This document shows positions 50,698 through 59,171 of a stretch of 64,000 nucleotides of DNA, in pieces. The DNA lies in NCBI RefSeq assembly GCF_013044135.1, contig NZ_JABEPP010000001.1:558001-622000 (forward strand), read 5' to 3'. Within the stretch, counting starts at the first letter, position 1. Every line of letters starts with the position of its first letter. The stretch comes from Enterovirga aerilata (GTDB taxonomy: Bacteria; Pseudomonadota; Alphaproteobacteria; Rhizobiales; Beijerinckiaceae). The notes beneath the pieces are model-generated. The model was not told where the DNA came from, did not search any database, and saw only the letters and a program-made list of their open reading frames with translations. The translations under genes and the position numbers were made by a program.

Positions 50698-51945
50698 GTG
50701 CGCGTGGCGGACGGAGCGGAGGAACAGGGGCTCGGGCGGACCGATCGGGAGCGCGCAGGCGACGGGCGGCGATCGGAGGCCGTCCAGCCCGTCTCGGCGG
50801 GACTGCTTGCGGCGATCGTGGGCTTTGCATCCACCTTCGCCCTGGTCCTGCAGGCGTTGGCCGCGGTCGGCGCGACGCCCGTGCAGGCGGCCTCGGGGCT
50901 CCTCGCGCTGCTGGTCGTGAAGGGCGGCGCCGCGACCGTCCTGAGCCTGCGCGCCCGCATGCCGATCAGCCTCGCCTGGTCGACCCCGGGCGCGGCGCTG
51001 CTGATCGTGACGGGCGTTCCGGCGGGCGGCTTCGCCGGCGCGGTGGGCGCCTTCCTTCTCGCCTCGGCACTCGTCGTCGCGGCGGGACTGTGGCGGCCGT
51101 TCGGCCGCGCGGTGGCCGCCATTCCGATCTCGCTCGCCGGGGCCATGCTGGCGGGGGTGCTGCTCGATCTCTGCCTCGCCCCGGTCCGTGCCGTCGGCGC
51201 GCTGCCGATGCTGGCGCTCCCCGTCGTGATCGCCTGGGCCCTGGCCTGGCGCGTTGCGCGCCCCTACGCGATCCCGGTCGCGGTTCTCGTCACCGGCGTC
51301 ATCGTGGCCTTCGCGACGCCGCTGCCTGATGCGGCGCTGGCGGACTTCGTACCGCGGGTGGTGCCTGTCGCACCCGCATTCAGCTGGTCAGCATTCCTCG
51401 GCATCTCGCTCCCGCTGTTCATCGTGACCATGGCCTCGCAGAACATCCCGGGCCTCGCCGTCCTGAACTCGAACGGCTACCATCCGCCGATCGGGCCGAT
51501 CTTCGTCGCAACCGGCTTCGCCAGCGCCCTCGCCGCGTTGTTCGGCGGGCACATGGTCAACCTGGCGGCGATCACGGCGGCGCTCTGCGCCGGGCCGGAG
51601 GCCGGTCCCGACAGGTCGCGGCGCTGGATCGCCGCCGCGACGGCAGGCCTCGCCTATATCGCCCTCGGGATGACAGCGACTTTCGCCGCGGCCTTCGTGG
51701 CCGCCTCGCCGCCGCTGCTGATCCAGGCTGTCGCCGGGCTTGCGCTGCTCGGCAGCTTCGGCGCCGCGATCCAGACCGCGCTCGCGCGCGAGCACGAGCG
51801 CGTGCCCGCCATCGTCACGTTCGTGACGGCGGCATCTGGGCTGTCCTTTCTCGGGATCGGGGCGGCCTTCTGGGGCCTCGTCGCGGGCGGCGCGATGCTC
51901 GGGCTCGCCCGGGTCGGCCGCCGCCGCTCAGCGATGCGCGGCTGA
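50698..51945 (+). CDS. benE: benzoate/H+ symporter family transporter
   Basis: Twelve-helix inner-membrane proton symporter of 415 residues, BenE family. Landmarks are TVLSLRARMPISLAWSTPGAALL, PLFIVTMASQNIPGLAVLNSNGYHPP and GGHMVNLAAITAALCAGPEAGPD. A GTG start gives 34 non-conserved N-terminal residues. No ben or cat catabolic genes lie nearby, so benzoate is only one option. Its 3' end overlaps the convergent PLP enzyme gene by 18 bp. Confidence 0.88.
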   Translation: MRVADGAEEQGLGRTDRERAGDGRRSEAVQPVSAGLLAAIVGFASTFALVLQALAAVGATPVQAASGLLALLVVKGGAATVLSLRARMPISLAWSTPGAALLIVTGVPAGGFAGAVGAFLLASALVVAAGLWRPFGRAVAAIPISLAGAMLAGVLLDLCLAPVRAVGALPMLALPVVIAWALAWRVARPYAIPVAVLVTGVIVAFATPLPDAALADFVPRVVPVAPAFSWSAFLGISLPLFIVTMASQNIPGLAVLNSNGYHPPIGPIFVATGFASALAALFGGHMVNLAAITAALCAGPEAGPDRSRRWIAAATAGLAYIALGMTATFAAAFVAASPPLLIQAVAGLALLGSFGAAIQTALAREHERVPAIVTFVTAASGLSFLGIGAAFWGLVAGGAMLGLARVGRRRSAMRG

Positions 51946-53085
51946 CAGCGCTTCGTCGAGATCGGCGTAGAGATCGCCCGGATCCTCGATTCCCGTGGAG
52001 AGGCGGAGGAGGTCTGGGGGGCAGGGCGTACCTGGCCCTTCGATGGAAGCGCGATGCTCGATGAGGCTCTCGACGCCGCCAAGCGATGTCGCGCGTTTCC
52101 AGAGCCGGATATTGGCCGCCGTCCCGATCGCGGCCTGCTCGCCGCCCTTCACCTGGACGGAGAGCATGAAGCCGAACCCGTTCTCCATCTGGCGGGCGGC
52201 GACATCGTGCCCCGGATGCTGCGGCAGGCCCGGATAGAGCACGCGCGCCACCAGCGGGTGGTGCGACAGGCGCTCGGCGAGCGTGGCGGCGCTCCGCGCC
52301 TGCGCCGCCGCGCGCACGAAGAAGGTCTTGAGGCCGCGATTCAGGAGATAGGCTTCGAAGGGGCCGAGGATCGCGCCCGAGCCTGACCGGATGCGGCCGA
52401 TGCGCTCCCAATAGGCGTCGCGCTCCCGCGCCGCGAGCACGCCCGCGATCACGTCCGAATGGCCGTTCAGGATCTTGGTTGCGGCGTGCATCACGATGTC
52501 CGCGCCGAGCGCGAGCGGGCGCGTGTGGAACGGGGAGGCGCAGGTCGAATCTACGGCAAGCCGGGCGCCGGCGGCATGGGCGATCTCGGCCGCGCCCGCG
52601 ATGTCGGTGATCGTCCAGAGCGGATTGGAGGGCGTCTCGACCCAGACGAGCTTGGTCCGGCCCGGCCGCACCGCCGCCCGGAGCTTCGCCAAGTCGTCCG
52701 TCTCGGCGAGTTCGACCTCGAGGCCCCAGCGCGCTCCCTCGGTCACGAGCCAGTTGCGGAGCGCCCAGTACATCACGGCCGAGGCCACGACATGATCGCC
52801 GGGCTCCAGCGCCATGAAGCAGGCCGTCGCCGCCGCCATCCCCGAGGAGAACAGGAGCGCTCCCGCCTGCGCTTCCTCCAGCATCGCGATCACGGCCTCG
52901 GTATCGCGGATCGTCGCGTTGTCCGGCCGCCCGTAGATGAAGCCCGACGAATAGGCGTTGTCGGGATCGCGGATATAGGTGGACGCGACGTGGATCGGCG
53001 GCACGATAGCGCGCGTCACGGGGTCTATCCGGCCGAGCGCCTGCGCGGTCATGCTCGCCTTCGACCAGGTCCGGCTCTCCGCCAT
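51928..53085 (-). CDS. PLP-dependent Cys/Met metabolism enzyme (cystathionine beta-lyase-like)
   Basis: Trans-sulfuration-type fold, 385 residues from MAESRTWSKASMTAQ. The PLP-binding Lys is in MHAATKILNGHSDVIAG, with DSTCASPFHTRPLALGADIV before it and NPLWTITDIAGAAEIAH earlier. The early Tyr/Arg of the family (YGRPDN) is present. Beta-lyase versus gamma-synthase cannot be settled by eye, so no symbol is given. Diverges from tspO. Confidence 0.85.
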   Translation of the reverse strand: MAESRTWSKASMTAQALGRIDPVTRAIVPPIHVASTYIRDPDNAYSSGFIYGRPDNATIRDTEAVIAMLEEAQAGALLFSSGMAAATACFMALEPGDHVVASAVMYWALRNWLVTEGARWGLEVELAETDDLAKLRAAVRPGRTKLVWVETPSNPLWTITDIAGAAEIAHAAGARLAVDSTCASPFHTRPLALGADIVMHAATKILNGHSDVIAGVLAARERDAYWERIGRIRSGSGAILGPFEAYLLNRGLKTFFVRAAAQARSAATLAERLSHHPLVARVLYPGLPQHPGHDVAARQMENGFGFMLSVQVKGGEQAAIGTAANIRLWKRATSLGGVESLIEHRASIEGPGTPCPPDLLRLSTGIEDPGDLYADLDEALSAAHR

Positions 53086-53137
53086 GTCCCGAGGAACCTC
53101 GTATCGTGACGCGTGTTTCGAGGCCGAGCCGTAGCGG

Positions 53138-53656
53138 ATGGGACCGGCGATGAACACCCTGGCGGCAAGCGCGCGACATCGGAACGGCCGGTTGGGGAGG
53201 CTCGCCCTCGCGATCCTGCCGGTCGCGCTGGTGTCCGTCCTGGGCTCCTGGGCGACGCTGCCCAACATTCCGACCTGGTACGCGGGCCTCGCAAAACCGC
53301 CGCTCACGCCGCCGAACGGGGTGTTCGGCCCGGTCTGGACGGCGCTCTACGGGCTCATGGCCTTCGCGATCTGGCGGGTGCTCTCGACTCATCCCGCCAT
53401 GCCCGGCCGGGGCAGGGCCGTCGCTCTCTTCTACCTCCAGCTCGCGCTGAACGGCCTCTGGTCGTGGTCCTTCTTCGCCGCGCAGAGCCCGGCCGCGGGG
53501 CTCGCGAACATCCTCGCGCTCGACGTCGCCGCAGGCGCGACCTTCGCCATGTTCCGGCGGATCGACCGGCTCGCCTCCTGGTGCCTGCTGCCCTACCTGG
53601 CCTGGATCGCGTTCGCGACCTACCTGAATGCCGAGATCTGGCTGCTCAACGGGTAG
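53138..53656 (+). CDS. TspO/MBR family protein
   Basis: Outer- or inner-membrane tryptophan-rich sensory protein that binds porphyrins and cholesterol-like ligands. The 172 residues give five membrane helices; the motifs WYAGLAKPPLTPPNGVFGPVWTALYGLMAFAIW and LYLQLALNGLWSWSFFAAQSP-type segment are present, with late YLNAEIWLLNG. Some alphaproteobacterial TspO tune pigment or stress genes. An ATG 12 bp later (MNTLAAS) is an alternative start. Confidence 0.92.
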   Translation: MGPAMNTLAASARHRNGRLGRLALAILPVALVSVLGSWATLPNIPTWYAGLAKPPLTPPNGVFGPVWTALYGLMAFAIWRVLSTHPAMPGRGRAVALFYLQLALNGLWSWSFFAAQSPAAGLANILALDVAAGATFAMFRRIDRLASWCLLPYLAWIAFATYLNAEIWLLNG

Positions 53657-53659
53657 GTG

Positions 53660-54040
53660 TCACGCGGCCGAGCGGCGGGCCTCCAGCACGCGCGAGACGG
53701 CGGCGCGCGCTTCGGCGAGCGAGAACGGCTTCGTCAGCACGTCCTCGATGATCACCTCCAGGTTCTTCGCGCGCTCGCGCTGGTCGGCATAGCCGGTCAT
53801 GAGCAGGATCGGCAGGTCCGGGAAATCGCGCTTGGCAGCGAGCGCGAGCGCGATGCCGTCCATGATCGGCATGCGGATATCGGTGAGCATCAGGTCGAAC
53901 GCGCCTGCCTCCTCCGTGAGGCGTTCGAGCGCGTCCGAGCCGTCGACGGCAGTCGCGACCTGATGCCCGTCGAGCTCGAGGCCGCGCTTCAGGAAGCCGC
54001 GCACCGGCTCCTCGTCGTCGACAAGTAGAATTTTCGCCAT
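53660..54040 (-). CDS. cpdR: response regulator CpdR
   Basis: Single-domain receiver of 126 residues that, when unphosphorylated, positions ClpXP at the pole to degrade CtrA and other cell-cycle proteins. Acidic pair D8/D9, phospho-acceptor D54 in LTDIRMP, and K104 in VLTKPF; opening MAKILLVDDEEPVRGFLKRGLELDG matches CpdR closely. It ends SAA, a possible ClpX-recognised terminus. Converges on tspO with 3 bp between stops; hpt starts upstream in the same direction. Confidence 0.9.
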   Translation of the reverse strand: MAKILLVDDEEPVRGFLKRGLELDGHQVATAVDGSDALERLTEEAGAFDLMLTDIRMPIMDGIALALAAKRDFPDLPILLMTGYADQRERAKNLEVIIEDVLTKPFSLAEARAAVSRVLEARRSAA

Positions 54041-54048
54041 CGTAAAGG

Positions 54049-54615
54049 TCAAGTTCCGCCGAACAGGTCGGGTTCCGCGTCTCCATGGGCCACGACGCCC
54101 ACGAATGGAAGCTGCCGATAGTTGTGGGCGATATCCATTCCGTAGCCGACCACGAAGACGTCCGGGCAGGTGAAGCCGACGAAGTCGGGCTTGATCGTGA
54201 CGGCGCGCTTGCCCGGCTTCTCCAGCAGGACGGAGACGAAGACCCGGCGCGCCCCGCGCGCCATCAGCAGGTCCTTGGCGAAGACGAGGGTGCGGCCCGA
54301 CTCGAGCACATCGTCGACGAGGAGCACGTCGCGCCCGCGCACCGAGCTCTCGACATCGCGCAGGATGCTCACGTTGCCGGACGAGACGGTGCCGGACCGG
54401 TAGCTCGACAGGTGGACGAATTCGACCTGCGGGGCCAGACCGGCCCGATGAAGGGCGCGGATCAGGTCGGCCGCGAACATGAAGCTGCCCTTCAGGACCG
54501 CGATGACGAGCAGGTCGGGCGCGGCCGCCGCCGCGATTTCGGCCGCCATCTCCTGGTTGCGCCGGGCGATCGCGGCTTCGTCGAAGAGAACCCGGACACG
54601 GGGAGAGGAAGTCAT
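54049..54615 (-). CDS. hpt: hypoxanthine phosphoribosyltransferase
   Basis: Purine salvage enzyme converting hypoxanthine or guanine with PRPP to IMP or GMP. 188 residues from MTSSPRVRVLFDEAAIARRNQEMA; an ATG 36 bp upstream would lengthen it without homology. The PRPP motif reads DVLLVDDVLESGRTL, with VLKGSFMFAADLIRAL and FVVGYGMDIAHNYRQLPFVG nearby. Stop lies 8 bp before the cpdR start. Confidence 0.94.
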   Translation of the reverse strand: MTSSPRVRVLFDEAAIARRNQEMAAEIAAAAAPDLLVIAVLKGSFMFAADLIRALHRAGLAPQVEFVHLSSYRSGTVSSGNVSILRDVESSVRGRDVLLVDDVLESGRTLVFAKDLLMARGARRVFVSVLLEKPGKRAVTIKPDFVGFTCPDVFVVGYGMDIAHNYRQLPFVGVVAHGDAEPDLFGGT

Positions 54616-54637
54616 GCCGCGAACACTGGCCGCAACC

Positions 54638-55366
54638 TCACCGCAACGCAACGGACGGGTCCGCTCCGGTGCTCTGGAATGAGGCGACGAGCCGCGCCCC
54701 GTCCGGCGGCGGCGAGGCGAGCCGGGCGGTGAAGCGGGCGCTCTCGCCGGGCCCGAGCTCGGGAACGGGCGGTTTCACGGACCAGCGATAGAGGCCGGTC
54801 CGGTCCTTGCCTTCGACGACGAATTCGAGCCGCGGCACCTGCACGCTGGCGGCGGCGACCGAGCGGATCTCGCCCTCAATGACGAGAGCCCGGGCGGGGC
54901 CATCCTCCGCGATCCCGGCCGTGACGTCGGCGAGCTCCAGCCCGACGAGGTTCACCCCGAGCCCGACCGCTGCGAAGAGCGGCGCGCTTTCGGGCAGGCG
55001 ACGGACAAGCTCGTGGCGAAGCGCGATGGCGGTGGGAGCGGCGACGAGGACGAAAGCTATCGCTGCCGCCGCGAGCCGCTCGGGCATGCGGTCGCGCTTC
55101 AGGGGCAGGGATCTGGTCCGGCGGCCGGGCGGCGCTGCGTTGTTCGGGCGGGTCGGCTCCGCCGCCGCCTCGATCACGCGCAGCCCGGTCTCCGGCCCGG
55201 GCGCTCTCGAACCGAGATCCGCGCCGCTCCGCTCGGGAGCCGGCTCAGGCTTGCCCACGAACCAGGTCGTGCGGCACACGGCGCAGCGCACCTTGCGGCC
55301 ACCATCCCCGATCCGTTCGGGATCGAGCGCGTATTCGCTTGCGCAGGAGGGGCAGACGATGAGCAT
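54638..55366 (-). CDS. MJ0042-type zinc-ribbon membrane protein
   Basis: A 242-residue protein with an N-terminal zinc ribbon: C5-x2-C8 and C28-x2-C31 (VCPSCASEYALDPERI...VRCAVCRTTWFV). A Pro/Arg-rich linker precedes one membrane helix at about 97-116. The C-terminal part resembles the DUF3426 periplasmic domain (VEGEIRSVAAASVQVPRLEFVV, GLYRWSVKPP). The arrangement is common next to ftsE in alphaproteobacteria. Function unknown. Confidence 0.8.
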   Translation of the reverse strand: MLIVCPSCASEYALDPERIGDGGRKVRCAVCRTTWFVGKPEPAPERSGADLGSRAPGPETGLRVIEAAAEPTRPNNAAPPGRRTRSLPLKRDRMPERLAAAAIAFVLVAAPTAIALRHELVRRLPESAPLFAAVGLGVNLVGLELADVTAGIAEDGPARALVIEGEIRSVAAASVQVPRLEFVVEGKDRTGLYRWSVKPPVPELGPGESARFTARLASPPPDGARLVASFQSTGADPSVALR

Positions 55367-55403
55367 GGCGAATCGGCCGAGAGGAGGGGCCTCGCTCTCG
55401 CCG

Positions 55404-55418
55404 GCGACCCTTGGTCGC
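55404..55418. promoter_or_regulatory. inverted repeat upstream of ftsE
   Basis: GCGACC-CTT-GGTCGC, a perfect 6-bp dyad with a 3-bp spacer, lies in the divergent gap between the zinc-ribbon gene and ftsE. Candidate operator; regulator unknown. Confidence 0.35.
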
Positions 55419-55424
55419 GACTGG

Positions 55425-55439
55425 TTAACGGAGCCTCAA
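55425..55439 (+). promoter_or_regulatory. CtrA-like box upstream of ftsE
   Basis: TTAA-CGGAGCC-TCAA, one mismatch from TTAA-N7-TTAA, lies 17 bp upstream of the TTG start of ftsE. CtrA control of division genes is known in Caulobacter. Confidence 0.4.
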
Positions 55440-55455
55440 TCGGAGCCACTCCGGC

Positions 55456-56127
55456 TTGGAACAGCCCGTCGTCGCCTTCGACAATGTCGGCCTGCGCTAC
55501 GGGCAGGGCCCCGAGATCCTGCACGACATCAGTTTCGCGCTGGAGCCCGGCTCCTTCCAGTTCCTCACGGGACCGTCCGGAGCGGGCAAGACGACGCTGC
55601 TCCGCCTCATCCTCCTGTCGCTGCGGCCGAGCCGCGGGCTCGTGCGGCTCTTCGGCCTGGAGGCTTCGGGCATCGCCGGCCAGGATCTGACGGCCGTGCG
55701 CCGGCGCATGGGCGTGGTGTTCCAGGATTTTCGCCTGCTCGACCATCTGACGACCTACGAGAACGTGGCGCTGCCGCTGCGCGTGCAGGAGCGGGAGGAG
55801 GCGAGCTACCGCGCGGAGGTCATGGAGCTCCTCGCCTGGGTCGGCCTGGGCGAGCGGGCGCATGCGCTGCCGCCCGTCCTGTCGGGCGGGGAGAAGCAGC
55901 GCGCCGCCATCGCGCGGGCGCTCATCGCCCGGCCCGAGCTGATCCTCGCCGACGAGCCGACCGGGAATGTCGATCCGGCGCTGGCGCGGCGCCTCCTCCG
56001 CCTGTTCCTGGAGCTGAACCGCCTGGGCACTTCCGTTCTCATCGCCACGCACGATCTTGCGCTGATGGATCAGGTCGATGCGCGCCGGCTCGTCCTGAGC
56101 GACGGCCAGCTTCATCGGTATGACTGA
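55456..56127 (+). CDS. ftsE: cell division ATP-binding protein FtsE
   Basis: ATPase that with FtsX activates peptidoglycan hydrolases at the septum. The 223 residues start at a TTG (MEQPVVAFDNVGLRYGQGPEIL). Walker A GPSGAGKTT, Q-loop VFQDFRLLDHL, signature LSGGEKQRAAIARAL, Walker B LILADEPTGNVDP and H-loop VLIATHDLAL are all intact. ftsX follows after 9 bp. Confidence 0.96.
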   Translation: MEQPVVAFDNVGLRYGQGPEILHDISFALEPGSFQFLTGPSGAGKTTLLRLILLSLRPSRGLVRLFGLEASGIAGQDLTAVRRRMGVVFQDFRLLDHLTTYENVALPLRVQEREEASYRAEVMELLAWVGLGERAHALPPVLSGGEKQRAAIARALIARPELILADEPTGNVDPALARRLLRLFLELNRLGTSVLIATHDLALMDQVDARRLVLSDGQLHRYD

Positions 56128-56136
56128 GCCGCGGGC

Positions 56137-57063
56137 ATGAGCGGATTCCGGTTCCTCCGTCGCGACCGCCGGCCGGCTCTCGTCCTGTCGGACCCGGCCG
56201 CCAGCCGCTCTCTCCTGGCCATCGTGGCGATCCTCACCTTCCTGGCTGCGCTGGCCGCCGCCGGTGCGGAGATGGTGGCCGCCAGTTCGCGCGAATGGCG
56301 CGCCGCGCTCGCGCGCGAGGCGACGATCCAGCTGCGGCCGCAGGCGGGCCGGGACATCGAGGCGGACCTCGCCCGTGCGGCTTCGCTCGCCCGCGCGGCC
56401 GCGGGTGTGGCGGAGGCCCGAATCCTGTCCCGGGCGGATGCCGAGGCTCTGCTGGAGCCCTGGCTCGGACGCGGCCTCGATCTCGCCTCGCTGCCCGTTC
56501 CAAGGCTCGTCTCGCTGCGCCTGTCGGCCGATCCCGCCCCGGATCTGCGGGCTCTCGAGCGGCGGCTCGCGGCGGAGATCCCCGGCGCGGGCCTCGACGA
56601 CCACGGAGCATGGCGGGCGCGCCTCTCGGGCGTGGCGAACACGATCCTGGGCGCCGCCGCGGCTCTGATGCTGGTGATCCTGGCGGCATCGGGCCTGGCG
56701 GTGGCCTTCGCGACGCGCGGCGCGATGGCGGGGAGCCGCGACGCCGTCGACGTGCTGCAGCTTGTGGGTGCGACCGACCGCTTCGTCGCCCGCGTGCTCG
56801 CGCTCCGCTTTCTTGCGCTCGCGGCCGCCGCGGCGGCCGCCGGGGCTGCGGCGGCCGCGTTGTCCCTGCCGCTGCTCGGGTGGATCGCGGCGCTCGCCTC
56901 CGGCGCCCGCGGCAGCGAGGATGGCGTCCTCTTCGGCACGGTCTCGGTCGGCCTGCGGGCCTATCTCCTCATCCTATGCGTCGCCGCGGCCGTCGCGGCG
57001 ATCGCAGGCCTGGTCTCGGCCGCGACGGCGAAACGCTTTCTTCGGGAGCTGAGGGCAGGGTGA
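56137..57063 (+). CDS. ftsX: cell division protein FtsX
   Basis: Polytopic inner-membrane partner of FtsE, 308 residues: one N-terminal helix near 25-45, a periplasmic loop to about 170, then three helices (ILGAAAALMLVILAASGLAVAF; FLALAAAAAAAGAAAAALSLPLLGW; LRAYLLILCVAAAVAAIAGLVSAAT). The ATRGAMAGSRDAVDVLQLVGATDRFV cytosolic loop is a typical FtsX contact. Very Ala-rich. Confidence 0.94.
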   Translation: MSGFRFLRRDRRPALVLSDPAASRSLLAIVAILTFLAALAAAGAEMVAASSREWRAALAREATIQLRPQAGRDIEADLARAASLARAAAGVAEARILSRADAEALLEPWLGRGLDLASLPVPRLVSLRLSADPAPDLRALERRLAAEIPGAGLDDHGAWRARLSGVANTILGAAAALMLVILAASGLAVAFATRGAMAGSRDAVDVLQLVGATDRFVARVLALRFLALAAAAAAAGAAAAALSLPLLGWIAALASGARGSEDGVLFGTVSVGLRAYLLILCVAAAVAAIAGLVSAATAKRFLRELRAG

Positions 57064-57120
57064 AGGGATCGAACCGAATCGCCCTTCCGGCGTCTTATTC
57101 GGAACTATCCTGGAGTAGAC

Positions 57121-57852
57121 GTGATCGTCCAGGGCGGCGCCGGCAGGCTGGTCCATGGTGGTCTGCACGAGGCACGAGAGATGAGGGAGGAGCGGTCCGG
57201 CCTGTTCCGCCGGCTGGCGATCGCCGGGGCCGCATGCGTCGGACTCGGGACCGCGGCTGCGGTCGCGGGTTTCGTCGGCTTCGTCTGGTCGCTGGACCGG
57301 GTGGAGCGCGATCCACCCGTCTCCGCGGATGCCATCGTCGCGCTGACGGGCGGGGCGCAGCGCATCGGCGACGCCATCGAGCTTCTCGCCCGCGGCTTCG
57401 GGCACCGGCTTCTCATCACGGGCGTAAACGAGCGCACCAGCCGCGAGGAGATCGCGCGGCTCTCTCCGGGCCAGCGCCGCCTCGTGGAATGCTGCGTCGA
57501 TCTCGACTACCGCGCCCGCAACACGGTCGGGAATGCAGAGGAGACCCGGCGCTGGGTGCGCGAGAACGGTTTCGGATCGCTGATCGTGGTGACGTCGAAC
57601 TACCACATGCCGCGCACCATGGCGGAGCTCGATCACGCCTTGCCGCAGATCCGCAAGGTGCCGCACCCCGTGGTAAGCCCGGCCGTCGATCCGGCCGGCT
57701 GGTGGTCGAGTCCGTCCGCGGCCCGGCTCCTCGCAAGCGAATATGCCAAATACGTCATGGTGGCTATCCGCACGCGGCTCAGCTCCGGGCCCGCGGCCGA
57801 TCCGCCGGTCCGGGAGGCCGTCCCGAGGTCCGACGAGCTGGCGCGGCGCTGA
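57121..57852 (+). CDS. YdcF family (DUF218) membrane protein
   Basis: A 243-residue protein with one membrane helix at about 33-55 and a DUF218 domain after it (ADAIVALTGGAQRIGDAIELLARGFGHRLLITGVNERTS; YRARNTVGNAEETRRWVRENG; SLIVVTSNYHMPRTMAELDHALP). Family members are linked to envelope polymer synthesis. The GTG start has GGAG 5 bp before it; an ATG at 57181 would drop 20 non-conserved residues. Confidence 0.85.
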   Translation: MIVQGGAGRLVHGGLHEAREMREERSGLFRRLAIAGAACVGLGTAAAVAGFVGFVWSLDRVERDPPVSADAIVALTGGAQRIGDAIELLARGFGHRLLITGVNERTSREEIARLSPGQRRLVECCVDLDYRARNTVGNAEETRRWVRENGFGSLIVVTSNYHMPRTMAELDHALPQIRKVPHPVVSPAVDPAGWWSSPSAARLLASEYAKYVMVAIRTRLSSGPAADPPVREAVPRSDELARR

Positions 57853-57943
57853 GCCCCGGGCTTTCGTCCGGCCGCGTTTCCGGACTAAGACGCGGCTCCA
57901 GTCATCCCCCGGCCCGCCCCGGCGGCGCTCCCGCCATGAGCCG

Positions 57944-58690
57944 ATGATCGTCGCAAGATCGCTTCTCTTCAGCCTCGTGTTCTACCTGAACACGATCGTG
58001 ATGCTGATCGCCGCCATCCCGACCTTCCTGCTGCCGCGAAGGGCCATCCTCAGGGTGGCGCAGGCCTGGGCGCGGGTCAGCCTCCTCCTTCTCCGCGTCA
58101 TCGTCGGCACGAGGGTCGAGTACCGGGGGCTCGACCGCATCCCGGCGGGCGGCCTCCTCGTCGCCTCTAAGCATCAATCCTTCGCCGACATCCATGCGAT
58201 CCTGCCGAAGCTGCACGACCCGACCTTCATCCTGAAGCGGGAGCTCACCTGGATCCCGCTCTTCGGCTGGTTCACCATCAAGGCGGGGATGATCCCCGTG
58301 GACCGGAGCCGCGGCGCCTCCGCCATCACGGACTTGAACCGCCGCGCTCGCCACGAGGCGGCGTGTGGGCGGCAGATTCTGATCTATCCGGAGGGAACGC
58401 GGCGCGCGCCCGGGGCGGAGCCCGCCTACAAGCAGGGCGTGGCGCATCTCTACCGTTCGCTGGGCGTGCCGTGCCTGCCGGTGGCGCTGAATTCGGGCCT
58501 CTTCTGGCCGCGCCGCCGCTTTGTGCTGCAGCCCGGGACGATGGTGGTGGAGTTCCTCGACCCGATCCCGCCGGGGCTCGAGAAGGACGAGTTCATGGCC
58601 GTCTTGCGCGAGCGGATCGAAACGGCCTCGAACCGGCTCCTCGCGGAGGCGAAGCAGCCGGCCGGCTATACCGGGCCGGAGGGGATCTGA
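57944..58690 (+). CDS. plsC: 1-acyl-sn-glycerol-3-phosphate acyltransferase
   Basis: Makes phosphatidic acid by acylating lysophosphatidate at the membrane. 248 residues from MIVARSLLFSLVFYLNTIV (N-terminal hydrophobic helix). The catalytic HxxxxD motif is in SKHQSFADIHAI, and the substrate motif is YPEGTRRAPG. The upstream in-frame ATG belongs to another reading of the ydcF end and was rejected. Confidence 0.93.
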   Translation: MIVARSLLFSLVFYLNTIVMLIAAIPTFLLPRRAILRVAQAWARVSLLLLRVIVGTRVEYRGLDRIPAGGLLVASKHQSFADIHAILPKLHDPTFILKRELTWIPLFGWFTIKAGMIPVDRSRGASAITDLNRRARHEAACGRQILIYPEGTRRAPGAEPAYKQGVAHLYRSLGVPCLPVALNSGLFWPRRRFVLQPGTMVVEFLDPIPPGLEKDEFMAVLRERIETASNRLLAEAKQPAGYTGPEGI

Positions 58691-58710
58691 CCTCCTCGGA
58701 TCGAAGCTCC

Positions 58711-58738
58711 TTGACGGCAAGGCTTTCGTTCCTATATA
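58711..58738 (+). promoter_or_regulatory. near-consensus sigma70 promoter
   Basis: TTGACG and TATATA are 16 bp apart, just downstream of plsC. Transcription would begin near 58745, right at the first possible start codon of the next gene. Confidence 0.65.
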
Positions 58739-58739
58739 A

Positions 58740-58754
58740 GAACAAATGTCGAAC
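58740..58754 (+). promoter_or_regulatory. LexA (SOS) box, alphaproteobacterial type
   Basis: GAAC-AAATGTC-GAAC is an exact match to the direct-repeat LexA box of alphaproteobacteria (GAAC-N7-GAAC). It directly follows the -10 and covers the expected +1, a standard repression position. Confidence 0.7.
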
Positions 58755-59171
58755 AGACGCAGACTTTCCTGGCTGACTTCCATGCGGGACATGCGGCACG
58801 AGAGGATCATGCGGGCCGTGATCCGCGAGGAACGGCTGCGGGCGACGGCGGGCCTGCGCGAGCCGCCGGCGCTCACCTCGTGGCGCGGCAGATCGGGCCG
58901 CCGCTATGTCGTGGGCATCCATCCGGCGAACGAGGCGGAGGTCGCCGATCTCAGCGACGCGGTGCTCATCGCCGTCCAGCGGGGGGAGGATGGAAGGGCC
59001 GAGATGCTGGACGTATTGGCGCCGGAGGCGCGCAGCTCGCGCCGGCAGCGTCTGCGCTGGCTCTCCGCCATGCGGTCGCGCGGCGCGACCGAGCTTCACG
59101 TTCACCGCCTGGCGGAAAGCGAAGCCGAGCGGCGGGCGGTGGCCGCCGACCTGGCCGTCGGCTCGCCCTGA
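58746..59171 (+). CDS. hypothetical protein, probably SOS-regulated
   Basis: A protein of up to 141 residues: MSNRRRLSWLTSMRDMRHERIMRAVIREERLRATAG, then a compact region (RYVVGIHPANEAEVADLSDAVLIAVQRGEDGRAEMLDVL) and a basic C-terminus. Two starts compete: ATG 58746, which lies inside the LexA box and would be nearly leaderless, and ATG 58809, which has AGAGGA just upstream. I do not recognise the family. Control by the LexA-boxed promoter suggests a DNA-damage role. The C-terminus overlaps chaC by 70 bp tail to tail. Confidence 0.65.
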   Translation: MSNRRRLSWLTSMRDMRHERIMRAVIREERLRATAGLREPPALTSWRGRSGRRYVVGIHPANEAEVADLSDAVLIAVQRGEDGRAEMLDVLAPEARSSRRQRLRWLSAMRSRGATELHVHRLAESEAERRAVAADLAVGSP

